Below the pieces are notes generated by a model, which saw nothing but the letters and a program-made list of their open reading frames with translations, had not been told where the DNA came from and made no database searches. A stretch of DNA of 64,000 bases from Megaustenia siamemsis (taxonomy: Eukaryota; Mollusca; Gastropoda; Stylommatophora; Ariophantidae), in assembly GCA_032433765.1 (NCBI GenBank), contig JAVIAB010000139.1, positions 45,328,190-45,392,189 of the forward strand, in the 5' to 3' direction. Below are positions 23,763 through 34,689 of this stretch, piece after piece; within the stretch, counting starts at the first letter, position 1; each line of letters begins with the position of its first letter. Position numbers and translations under genes: made by a program.

Positions 23763-24110
23763 TTATTTCCTCATATTCCAAGTCCGGCTTGTTGCAGGAG
23801 CTACTGAGTTAAGTGCTCTGTGCACACAGTGAGCTGTGTGTCTCATCCGTTTTGATCCTGTTTCGATATTCCAATTGCTTTCGATGAATGATGATATCGT
23901 ATGACAGGGAACAGTTGGCTGTGTACACTCTCGGCGCGGTTTCGCCATATGTCTTTTGGCGTGTGCTGAGACTGCTACGATGGGGACTACAGTTACCTTT
24001 CTTTGTTTGGGAGATGAGGTTCGGATGATTACTCTGGCACGGGCGGTTGAGCAATTATGGATTTTAATTCGTTTGCAGTGATACCGGGGTCTTCCATAAC
24101 CAAATAACCA
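23763..24110 (-). repeat. dispersed repeat R1, copy 2
   Basis: The most open copy of R1. A minus-strand frame of 196 codons runs through it (24353-23763), including GRPRYHCKRIKIHNCS, SAHAKRHMAKPRRECTQ and HRALNSVAP. The other copies break this frame repeatedly, so it is not conserved as a protein in what I can see. No known family recognised. Confidence 0.75.
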
Positions 24111-24114
24111 GTAA

Positions 24115-25310
24115 TTAAAAACAATAATAATAATACAATAAAACACATTTGTTACTATCTGATGGAATCTATATAGAGAAATATTCGTGGCAATCGGTCC
24201 CCTCCAACAGATGACCTGCGCTGGCAATGGTTGGCATAACAACTGTATAGCACATAACCTTGACCCAAGATGACAGTGGTCATGCTCATGATGAGTTCCC
24301 CAGGCGTTCATCTTCACAGACCAGGGAGGTTTGATTTTTGTGTTGAGTGGCACTTTTATAGCAGCAATACTTGCTCTTCTCAGACCGACTCATCTGAATT
24401 CACGATACCACACTTTCTGACCGGGTTGACTTTCCCTCTTTGGCCAATACTAAACGTGGTCAGACTTAGTAACCTGTAACCTAGACAAGCACGTTGATGT
24501 GGAATATAGTGTTGGTCAGCTCTGACTCACTGACTAGTAAGTGTCTAACAGTTATCAGATCATGCATTGAGCTCCTCATGTACCATATCGATACAGACCT
24601 CAACATTATAGAGTTTCACAATAGCCTCCAAACAAACACTGTGTCTCGCTTTACAATAACTGTTATTGAACAACTTACAGATATATCTTTACAACCGAAC
24701 ATTATCTCATACAATCAGTGCTTTCAGAAAAAAAAAACCAAAAAAAGAACACAATTTATTTAAAATGATGAACAGTTATTAATTAACACGCTTAAATACA
24801 ACAACATGAAAAAAATACATTAGTCCATTATACAGACTATACAGTCATAGCCATAGAGGAGTGTTGCAATAAATTAAACTTTTTTCATTTCATAATAAAA
24901 AGTTCGTTAAACATGTATCGATTTAAACGAATGATATCATGTCTGATGATAACATAGTGCCTTAGTGGCAAGCTTGCTACATAACTGAAAGCTCGTGGAT
25001 TTCTTTCTGAACATCCATCGACTCAGGTGTTAAAGGTTGGTTCTAAGTTTTCAGAATTAGACGAGGTAATAACTGCTAAGATGGCAACTGAGCCTTTCTC
25101 CACTGCCAACAACGTGTGGCTTAGTACTGTAATGTTCCATAAAATGTCATAGGGGAGGAAAGAAAAAACATTATCTTTATAACATGTATCCCACTGAAGC
25201 GTTCCTGTTTGGGGGTGAGGGGCGCTCGAAAATAAAGGAGCTTATATCAGTGCAGTTGCTACGTAGTGTACATGTCAGATATATTATTTCATCAGTGAAA
25301 GGGGAAAACA
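24115..25310. other. no feature recognised
   Basis: Ordinary AT-rich sequence. Frames at 24270-24479 and 24494-24763 have no recognisable motif. Confidence 0.4.
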
Positions 25311-25320
25311 ACCGCTTTTT

Positions 25321-25395
25321 GTTCCTACTGGGATTTGAACCCTCACCACCTAATTAAGCTATTACAAGCTTAATTAGCTCGGCCACTCTGTCTCC
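25321..25395 (-). repeat. tRNA-Ser/Leu-like SINE head or tRNA pseudogene
   Basis: The minus strand reads GAGTGGCCGAGC (A box), a long AT-rich stem region (GCTTGTAATAGC), then GAGGGTTCAAATCCC (B box). The ends do not pair as an acceptor stem, so it is not a working tRNA. Confidence 0.5.
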
Positions 25396-25709
25396 AGAAG
25401 TGAAGTATTTAAATTACAGCTTCTGAGACCACGTGGCTTGAAGCTACGGTGGCCAGTGCTCTTATTTGCTATTTTGCAACTCGGAAACTCTCTTTTTTAA
25501 AAATATGGGTCGACTGTAGAAGCGGGCTGGGAATGAACGACGATTATTGAATTGTTTGTGTACAAACTATCTAGAGATATCTCAGTTGACAAACGCTTTC
25601 TTTAAACGTAATATTGACGTCTGGATGTGCACGCAGATGAGGAAGTATCGCTGGTGCAATTCACATTCCAAAAGTCGATCACCATCGATATATTGAAAGA
25701 GATTACACA

Positions 25710-25815
25710 ACCGCGATAGAGCAGTGGTCAATGACGTGGTCTACTAGGGTTAAAGATGTCGTGATTGGTTGGAAGTGAGATTTACAGGTCGATCCAGCCT
25801 TAAATGGGAGAAATT
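25710..25815 (+). repeat. old relic of the main SINE head
   Basis: CCGCGATAGAGCAGTGGTCA corresponds to the SINE start, and GGTCGATCCAGCCTTAAATG to the B-box-to-body join with an internal deletion. The 3' half is missing. Confidence 0.6.
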
Positions 25816-25939
25816 TACTTCACACACACGCACACACACATATGACAATTTGTCTTACTAAAAACAAATGTTTGGGGAAAGAGAGACGGCACTAGCATAC
25901 TTCTTATCACATTACCCACATAAATGCCGATGGTAAATG

Positions 25940-26800
25940 CAGTACTAGATGCTCCATATAACAGTGCTGCGTCGTCCATACATCAGTACACAATTTTTCA
26001 TATAAAAAATACTAGATTTTCCATATCAAAAATACTAGGTATTGCATATAACAGTAGTAGGTCTTCCGCATAACAGTCCAAGGTTATCCATTTCAGCAGT
26101 GCTAGATCTTCCATAGCAGCGGTACTAGGTTTTCCATATCAACGGTAGTAGCTCTTCCATATCAACGTTAGTAGATCTTCCATATCAACAGTAATAGGTC
26201 TTCTATATCAACGGTAGTAGAACTTCCATATCAACAGTAGTAAATCTTCCATATCCACAGTAGGAGATCTTCCAAATCAACAGTAATAGGTCTTCCATAT
26301 CAACAGTACTAGATCTTCCATATCAACAGTAATAGGTCTTCCATATCAACAGTACTATATCTTCCATATCAACAGTACTAGATCTTCCATATCAACAGTA
26401 CTAGATCTTCCATATCAACAGTAATAGGTCTTCCATATCAACAGTAATAGGTCTTCCATATCAACAGTAATAGGTCTTCCATATCAACAGTAATAGGTCT
26501 TCCATATCAACAGTAATAGGTCTTCCATATCAACAGTACTAGATCTTCCATATCAACAGTACTAGATCTTCCATATCAACAGTACTAGATCTTCTATATC
26601 AACAGTAATAGGCCGCCCATATCAACAGTAATAGGTATTCCATATCAACAGTAATAGGTCTTCCATATCAACAGTAATAGGTCTTCCATATCAACAGTAA
26701 TAGGTCTTCCATATCAACAGTAATAGGTCTTCCGTATCAACAGTACTAGATCTTCCATATCAACGGTAATAGATCTTCCATATCGACAGTACTAGGTCTC
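25940..26800. repeat. 23-bp minisatellite, about 36 copies
   Basis: Units of TCTTCCATATCAACAGTAAT plus AGG, alternating with a CTAGA variant. The left border (25940-26160) is clearly more diverged than the centre. Confidence 0.96.
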
Positions 26801-26804
26801 CTCT

Positions 26805-27190
26805 ATTAGTAGAGTCGACGATGGCTGGAACTATATCACTGTCATTTATCGAGCCATTGTTTGATGTTTCATGTATTTGTAAATTAGAGGGTCGGGAATG
26901 GAAACAAACACACAATTGAAGCTACAGAACAAAGAACATAATATAACTCCAAATATGCTAACAAAACACTAATATTGATTCTGTGTACGGTATTCATGCT
27001 ACACCTTATTTTAACAGAAGAGATGGTTTTGGGGCACCAAATAACATTTTAAAAGAAATAATTGTCTTAAACGGACGTACAGAATAACGATAGCGCCGTT
27101 AAAATCTGCTACACCAAAACAATACCGGGCGCGAGAATAGGCCTTGTCAATGTTAAAAAAATGGAGGGAAAAATGATGTGGGCTCATTAG
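26805..27190. other. no feature recognised
   Basis: AT-rich sequence between the array and the duplicated segment. Confidence 0.4.
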
Positions 27191-27191
27191 A

Positions 27192-27828
27192 ATGGAAAGA
27201 GATGTACGTGATATTATTGTGTTCTGTCCTCGGCCACAGACCGACATGGAAGCATTCTGGCTATCTTGTACAGCAATAATTAAGTTCCTGCAATTCGAAC
27301 AGTCCGTACTCATCCCCAATGGGGTACTCCAGTTCTAGCCCATATTATTTTTTTTCTATTCCCATCGATCCACGTCACTTTGTCCTTTCTTTGCATCTTC
27401 TTCACATCCACTGCGGAGTTCAATACATTACATTTTTGCGACTTTATCTGGATCTTTTCTGAGGATGTGACTTATCGAGCTCTACCTTCTACCTGTTAAC
27501 ACTGTGTGCATCTTCCTAGATGGACCTTTCTAATTAGATTTTGTCAAACTAGTCTATGAGTTTTTCTCTGGCAGGTTAAGGGAAATGGGTTTGTGATTGT
27601 CGGTTGAAGAGAAATTTAAAATAAAAAATCACAACAGACAACATATCCAGACTCAGTGGGAAATGGATATCTATTCAAGTCTGTTCTATTATATCCATAG
27701 AACCAGTTTCAATGCAATCAGTAATTCCCCATTTATTCTCCACCACTTGTCACAGCATTTCTTAAAATCCATGGATAAATTATGTTGAGGAGGTCGATCC
27801 ATGCACGTCTTATGCAACTGCACAGGGA
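27192..27828. repeat. source segment of a nearby duplicated copy
   Basis: Corresponds base for base (offset 1182) to 28374-28910, except for 100 bases (about 27718-27817) that are missing from the second copy. No coding recognised. At 27843-27872 it has GTCGCCTCTTACGACATGCG, and a related TCACCTCTTACGTCATGTG lies at 29096, suggesting an older repeat. Confidence 0.9.
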
Positions 27829-28075
27829 ATGATTCCAAACTTCCTTAGTCGCCTCTTACGACATGCGTGGCAGGTAACAGTGGCCCTATTGTTTTCTCCC
27901 TTCACCCGTGGGTGCTGCAGCAGCCACGTGGAAAGTTAGATACCAATCCGACACACATTTTTATAGATATTTGGTCAAATGCTCTTCATCAGTGATGTAA
28001 CCTTTCAGAGCTATTGAAGATAGATGCGTCTTTATATCTGAGCTGACTAATGTCTATATGTCTAATCGAGAATGA

Positions 28076-28325
28076 AAATTATAAAGTAAAGTACCCCCGT
28101 CCTGCCAAGTGGCGTATAGGGAACATGGTGTTAGTGACAATAAATTTTACAGACCTTCGGCACATGATTTTTGGGGTAATGTGGTCGGTATTACGCCCGT
28201 GCCGCTTTACTTTCTCAGAAAAAAATCCGGTACCCATTAAAGGCTGGGTGAATCGGATGCCGTCGGTTTGGATCGAACCCTACCTCTTGTCCTTTGTAAT
28301 CCAGTTCACTAACCACTGAGCTAAT
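28076..28325 (-). mobile_element. tRNA-derived SINE, copy 4 (head slightly truncated)
   Basis: Flanked by TCGAGAATGA at 28066-28075 and 28326-28335. The copy lacks the first dozen bases of the tRNA-like head (it stops at TAGCTCAGTGG on the minus strand), so it is 5'-truncated. The 3' region and tail are intact. Confidence 0.88.
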
Positions 28326-28340
28326 TCGAGAATGAGACTA

Positions 28341-28944
28341 GTTAGATTTAGCCGATAAATTATCTTTGTTGTAATGGAAAGAGATGTACGTGATATTATT
28401 GTGTTCTGTCCTCGGCCACAGACCGACATGGAAGCATTCTGGCTATCTTGTACAGCAATAATTAAGTTCCTGCAATTCGAACAGTCCGTACTCATCCCCC
28501 ATGGGGTACTCCAGTTCTAGCCCATATTATTTTTTGTCTATTCCCATCGATCCACGTCACTTTGTCCTTTCTTTGCATCTTCTTCACATCCACTGCGGAG
28601 TTCAATACATTACATTTTTGCGACTTTATCTGGATCTTTTCTGAGGATGTGACTTATCGAGCTCTACCTTCTACCTGTTAACACTGTGTGCATCTTCCTA
28701 GATGGACCTTTCTAATTAGATTTTGTCAAACTAGTCTATGAGTTTTTCTCTGGCAGGTTAAGGGAAATGGGTTTGTGATTGTCGGTTGAAGAGAAATTTA
28801 AAATAAAAAATCACAACAGACAACATATCCAGACTCAGTGGGAAATGGATATCTATTCAAGTCTGTTCTATTATATCCATAGAACCAGTTTCAATGCAAT
28901 TGCACAGGGATGTTAGATTTAGCCGATAAATTATCTTTGTTGTA
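28341..28944. repeat. inserted copy of 27192-27828 with 33-bp flanking duplication
   Basis: A 33-bp direct repeat beginning GTTAGATTTAGCC lies at 28341-28373 and 28912-28944. Between them is a copy of the upstream segment with very few substitutions (I noticed two) and one 100-bp deletion at a 6-base microhomology, ATGCAA. The lengths agree: 637 minus 100 gives 537. Confidence 0.92.
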
Positions 28945-29249
28945 CGCAACGGACAACTCCATCGTGCTCAGATCCCATCCTCAGCAAGTTCCCTAGCTAC
29001 GTCCTCCACAAACTAACGAAAGCACTGAAGATGGTTTCTGATCAGATGCTCGAATTCAGCAGTTCCGACGAAGACATTCACTCCAAACTCTTTAGTCACC
29101 TCTTACGTCATGTGTGACGGTGGTTCTATTCTTCTCTTTTCTGTCAGTGGTCATGGCCCCGATAGCCCCACAGATGAAATAAGACTACTATTCTTGGATC
29201 CTGCATCAAACACGTTAACAAATTGCTTTAGTCATCTCATGAGAATGAC

Positions 29250-29935
29250 ACCTAAGCAGCTACAGTTACGCGCTCACAACAATGAAAACAGCTACAGTTA
29301 CGCGCTCACAACAATGAAAACAGCTACAGTTACGCGCTCACAACAATGAAAACAGCTACAGTAACGCGCACACAACAATGAAAACAGCTACATTTACGCG
29401 CTCACAACAATGAAAACAGCTACAGTTACGCGCTCACAACAATGAAAACAGCTACAGTTACACGCTCACAACAATGAAAACAGCTACAGTTACGCGCTCA
29501 CAACAATGAAAACAGCTACAGTTACATGCTCACAACAATGAAAACAGCTACAGTTACGCGCTCACAACAATGAAAACAGCTACAGTTACGCGCTCACAAC
29601 ACTAAAAACAGCTACAGTTACGCGCTCACAACAATGAACACAGCTACAGTTACGCGCTCACAACACTAAAAACAGCTACAGTTACGCGCTCACAACAATG
29701 AAAACAGCTACAGTTACGCGCTCACAACAATGAAAACAGCTACAGTTACGCGCTCACATCAGTAAAAACAGCTACAGTTACGCGCTCACAACAGTAAAAA
29801 CAACTACAGTTACGCGCTCACAACAGTAAAAACAGCTACAGTTACGCGCTCACAACAGTAAAAACAGCTACAGTTACGCGCTCACAACAGTAAAAACAAC
29901 TACAGTTACGCGCTCACGATTGTAACAATAGCTAC
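29250..29935. repeat. 32-bp minisatellite F, about 21 copies
   Basis: Units contain AACAGCTACAGTTACGCGCT then CACAACAATGAA. The last third carries an ACAGTAA variant in place of ACAATGAA. Confidence 0.96.
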
Positions 29936-29984
29936 TATTATGAGATTAGCGTACACAATTCAAACCATCTGCAACACGCCCTTA

Positions 29985-31095
29985 CAACAATGAAACAATC
30001 TACAATCACGTTCCTAAAACAATCAAACAATCTTCAATCACGCCCTTACAACAATCAAACAATCTACGGTCACGTCCTTACAACAATCAAACAATCTACG
30101 TTCACGTCCTTACAACAATCAAACAATCTTCAATCACGCCCTTACAACAATCAAATACTCTACAATTACGCTCTTACAACAATCAAACAATCTATATTCA
30201 CGTCCTTACAACAATCAAACAATCTACGTTCACGTCCTTACAACAATCAAACAATCTACGGTCACGTCCTTACAACAATCAAACAATCTACGGTCACGTC
30301 CTTACAACAATCAAACAATCTAAGTTCCCGTCCTTACAACAATCAAACAATCTACATTCACGCCCTTACAACAATCAAACAATCTTCAATCACGAACTTA
30401 CAACAATCAAACAATCTACATTCACGCCCTTACAACAATCAAACAATCTTCAATCACGAACTTACAACAATCAAACAATTTTCAATCACGAACTTACAAC
30501 AATCAAACAATCTACATTCACGCCCTTACAACAATCAAACAATCTTCAATCACGAACTTACACAATCAAGCAATCTACATTCACACCCTTACAACAATCA
30601 AACACTCTACAATTACGCCCTTATAACAATCTACATTCACGCCCTTACAACAATCAAACAATCTACATTCACGCCCTTTCAACAATCAAACAATCTACAT
30701 TCACGCCCTTACAACAATCAAACAATCTTCAATCACGAACTTACAACAATCAAACAATCTACATTCACGCCCTTACAACAATCAAACAATCTTCAATCAC
30801 GAACTTACACAATCAAGCAATCTACATTCACGCCCTTACAACAATCAAACACTCTACAATTACGCCCTTATAACAATCTACATTCACGCCCTTTCAACAA
30901 TCAAACAATCTACATTCACGCCCTTACAACAATAAAACACTCTACAATTACGCCCTTACAACAATCAAACACTCTACAATTGCGCCCTTACAACAATCAA
31001 ACACTCTACAATTACGCCCTTACAACAATCAAGCACTCTACAATTACGCCCTTACAACAATCAAGCAATCTACATTCACGCCCTTAAAATAGTCA
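29985..31095. repeat. 32-bp minisatellite G, about 35 copies
   Basis: Units contain ACAATCTACATTCACGCCCT then TACAACAATCAA, with GAACTT and GTCCTT subtypes. The 365-codon frame across it only reflects a unit open in all three frames. It adjoins array F and its unit is recognisably related to it. Confidence 0.96.
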
Positions 31096-31099
31096 CCAG

Positions 31100-31610
31100 C
31101 TACAATTTCGGGCCTATCCAACGAGATGGATTATGAGTTCGCACAAGGAAGACCAAGATTCAGTTGGATCGCTAAATATTACAGAAACACTGCAGCAGTA
31201 GCAGCACCAAACTTTGTCCAGTATCAAAACCTGCAGCTTCCCATGCATCTTCACTGCATCTAATGATAGGACAAGTCAATATTTGTATTTCATGTTCCTA
31301 CATCTACTTGTATTCGTTCATATCAAAAAGAAAATACTTGTCACTTCTCATGAGATTAACATTTCTATCCTGTTTGGTTTGGGCGCCAAAATCTTTTCCA
31401 CGTTAATATAAATAGGTTTTTCCTATTTAACGTTTCTCAACTTCTATTCGATCATGTGTTCGGTGAATTATTGACATTTTTATTTTCAAACATATTTTAT
31501 TTAAAGTGGGGCAGACATTTTTGACTTAATATTCATGAGTAGCCTCATGATAAAGTGAGTGAGTACATTTGTACTTAATTTATCATTAATTTCCTATTTT
31601 TGTTTAATGA
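31100..31610. other. no feature recognised
   Basis: Unique-looking sequence. No motif recognised in the short frames. Confidence 0.4.
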
Positions 31611-31614
31611 TACG

Positions 31615-31725
31615 CAAAATTAGGAGTTTAAACTCTTTGGTTAACTTATACCTGATAATAGGAGTTTCAACTCTTTGCTTTACTTATACCCGATAATAGG
31701 AGTTTAGACTTTTTGGTTTACGATA
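31615..31725. repeat. three tandem units of about 39 bp
   Basis: TAGGAGTTTAAACTCTTTGG recurs three times with variants, each followed by TTTACTTATACC-like sequence. The palindromic core GAGTTTAAACTC is kept in the first unit only. Confidence 0.85.
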
Positions 31726-31840
31726 TCAGAAACTAATTCCTTTTATTTATTATTGCTCAGTGTTGCGGGGTGCAAGTCGTCTTCTTTACGGTACGCGAGA
31801 CTGTAAGTTTCAACACTTTTATCTAATAATACTCCGTAAT

Positions 31841-31905
31841 AGGTAAATGAATTTAAATATTTGGAAACTTTGTTAACCTCAGACGGAAGATGCACAAAAG
31901 AGGTT
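31841..31905 (+). pseudogene. 65-bp LINE snippet, group B
   Basis: GGTAAATGAATTTAAATATT and TTAACCTCAGACGGAAGATG match the VNEFKYLG-LLTSDGRC region of the copy at 12866-13557. Both sides are unrelated sequence, so it is an isolated internal fragment and not a normal 3'-anchored LINE copy. Confidence 0.85.
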
Positions 31906-32454
31906 CTCTCCTGCTGTACCGTCAAGCAGCTAAGTCCAGTTTCCTCACCTGCTGGTGGTGGTTTCCTGACGTGCACCATCTCTCTCTAATTTCTGTGCAA
32001 TGAAAAATGAGTACATCATCAGAAGACTGATCAACCTGAACATTATCGGTTCTGTGGAGTTACCATTCATAACAGGGATCTGTGTTTTCTTTTTTTCTTT
32101 TTTTTTGACATGATTTGTTTTTCCTACGAGGATGTATTTCTTTTACAAATCAGCAGGAGAGGGAGAGAATTAAGATGGAATTGTATGTGCTAGTTCTACT
32201 GATGAAGTCATGTGGTCAAAGCTTTTAGTTATTTTATTACGTCCTCGGTGAAGCTGTCACATGCGATTTCTTCTTTATATTTTGCTTGCTTCATTCAGCT
32301 GCAGAGCGTCCTCGCACGGAGTCACATGATTGTGCCTAGTTCTGTTTTAACAAATCAAGAAGAGCGTTCAACAATAAGATATGAGAGGACATCGCTTTAT
32401 ATTTTACCAGATGCTTGCATATTTTTCAGTTAATATTCTTCACTTCCAACCCCC

Positions 32455-32715
32455 AGGGAGCCGCGATAGCTCAGTGGTTAGTGAACTGGACTACAAAGGA
32501 TAAGCGGTAGGGTACTATCCCAACCGACGGTCACCGGTTCGCCCAGCCTTAAATGGGTACCGGATTTTTTTCTGGGAAAGTAAAACGGTACGGGTGTAAT
32601 ACCGACCACATTACTCCAAAAATCATGTGCCGAGGGTCTGTAAAATGTATGGTCATTAATACCCAATTCCCTATACGCCACTTGGCGAGACGGGGGTACT
32701 TTACTTTTTACTTAC
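32455..32715 (+). mobile_element. tRNA-derived SINE, copy 5
   Basis: Opens with GGGAGCCGCGATAGCTCAGT and ends in a TACTTTACTTTTTACTTAC tail. It is flanked by TCCAACCCCC at 32445-32454 and 32716-32725. The B box is altered (GGGTACTATCCC). Confidence 0.9.
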
Positions 32716-32729
32716 TCCAACCCCCTCCC

Positions 32730-33275
32730 AACATCTAAATTCTATTCACAATTTGAGTGTGAAGTTCTAGATGTTCTCTACCACTCTGCCCATCCTACTT
32801 TCGCCAGCTTCAGTCTATTTGCACAATCACACAAAGAATCGTATCTGACAGATCAAGGTCGTGGATTCACGGACAGATGAGAGGAAGAGTTGTTGTTGAA
32901 GTGAGCTTTGAGTGTTTGGTTTCGAATCTCCTATAAAGAAATCGGGGTATTTTCAGGGAATCTTGCCCCCAGTGCGGGTAAGATCAAGTACATAGCCCTA
33001 TTGAACATGTATGATAAAACATAGATCACGTCTTCATATTGATTATGTAGGAGAACATTTAAATTGAAGACCAAAGAGAAGAAACCGTGTATCACTAATT
33101 TAATCTAAATTTAAAATGTTAAGTGGCTGCCCCAACTGAAACAAGACTAATTAATGTTTTTATGTTACCTCGGGGAACCTCACCAGCCAGTGCGGTGTCG
33201 TTGAAGTTATCGCCGAGATTAAATCATGTGCGATCGATCATGAATTATAATAAATACTGAATTATTTAGCGTTAT
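32730..33275. other. no feature recognised
   Basis: Nothing identified between two SINE copies on opposite strands. Confidence 0.4.
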
Positions 33276-33286
33276 CCCAGTACTGC

Positions 33287-33551
33287 CTTAATAAGTAAAA
33301 AGTAAAGTACCCCCGTCACGCCAAGTGGTGTATAGGGAATATGGTGTTAGTGACCATACATTTTATAGACCATCAGCACATGATTTTTGGGGTAATGTGG
33401 TCGGTATTACGCCCGTGCTGCTTTAATTCCCCATTAAAAAATCCGATACCCATTTAAGGCTGAGTGAACCTTGAAGCCGTCAGTTGGGATCGTACCCTAC
33501 CTCTTGTCCTTCTTAGTGCAGTTTACTGACCACTGAGCTATCGCGGCTCCC
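33287..33551 (-). mobile_element. tRNA-derived SINE, copy 6
   Basis: Full-length but diverged. The flanks AGTACTGC at 33279-33286 and 33552-33559 (extendable to 11 bases through the shared CCC) are a target duplication. The 3' hairpin reads CGCCAAGTGGTG, where pairing is kept through a G-T wobble. Confidence 0.88.
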
Positions 33552-33559
33552 AGTACTGC

Positions 33560-34685
33560 TTTGATGGTCTCAAATGATAAACTGGAGTCGGTTACGCCTA
33601 TTAAGGGGATGATACACAAGAGCAAAGTTTTGAAGGCACTCGGCGACTAATGTTACAAATCGTCATGTTATCGGTTGCAATGGGGTTTTAATCCGGCAAC
33701 AATACGGAATGGCAGATACAACAAGTAGGAATGTCAATATGCAAGGACATGCTAGTACATGCAAGGACATGCTAAGTGTTTGCACACCAGATAGTTACTG
33801 ACATCATTAGCCAGTACACATTTCGTCAATTTGTTGAAGGCAGCTGAGCACATATGGATTACCTAGGATCGCTGTGATGTTAGTTCTAGCAACAATGGGA
33901 AAAGACCACATGTGTATCTGCCTTGAGTGCGGTAAGTCTGTTCTTTCAATCATAAATACATAATTATATTACTGCCTTTATCTCCACTAAGCTGCGTTCC
34001 GTCGACTCAGACACTATCATGATTGCATACAATCTTTCATAAACCTCGCATGCTTAACGGTTAATCTCGTTACGCCCTGACAGCAAACCTTTCAAGGAGA
34101 TAACGAGTTAACACCTACATCATCCCAAAAGGTTGTCGACAACATTTTTCAACAAACAAAAATAAATAAATATATAATTCCTTACAACACCATGTTTGTT
34201 CGTAGAATCCATTATTGTAAAGGTCAAGTAATCAATAATCATTTCTTCTATAAATTCAGTTTTATCATTCAGAGCTGTTTCTGAAGACTGTCTGAGATCC
34301 AAGCATTAAAGTACATTCTAAAACACAGACACTGTTAGCATACATGAGACCATTTTTAGGGACTACAAACGCCATATGATAGGAACGTTTCCAATAATAA
34401 CGAAGAGAGTGTTCGATTATCTGAATTAATTTCCAATCAGGAAAACAGATTATTGATCAGGCAGGATATACGTCCGTTCTATGTGATCCAATACTAGGAC
34501 ATGGTACATGCAAGTAACTGCCAGTTGTTGTTATGTTGCAATCATTTGGATATGTTTTGAACAGCATTTTACAACATTATCATGTGCCGTGGATGCCAAA
34601 CAGATGGACGTTAAGTTTCACAATTAAGAAGAAAATACGATCGGTAACGTCATTCTCTCGTTTATGGTGACTGCAAATGGAGTTG
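33560..34685. other. no gene recognised
   Basis: Only a small local duplication (ATGCAAGGACATGCTA twice near 33741-33776) was noticed. Confidence 0.5.
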
Positions 34686-34689
34686 TTAA

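Noticed and set aside
29990..31087. 365-codon open frame
   Set aside because: It lies wholly inside a 32-bp tandem array and only rotates through the repeat in three frames.
29250..31095. CRISPR-like regular 32-bp repeats
   Set aside because: Units are contiguous with no unique spacers, and the surroundings are eukaryotic mobile elements.
32455..32530. Functional tRNA gene
   Set aside because: The tRNA-like block is the head of a SINE found ten times; the B box here is altered and the sequence continues into the SINE body.
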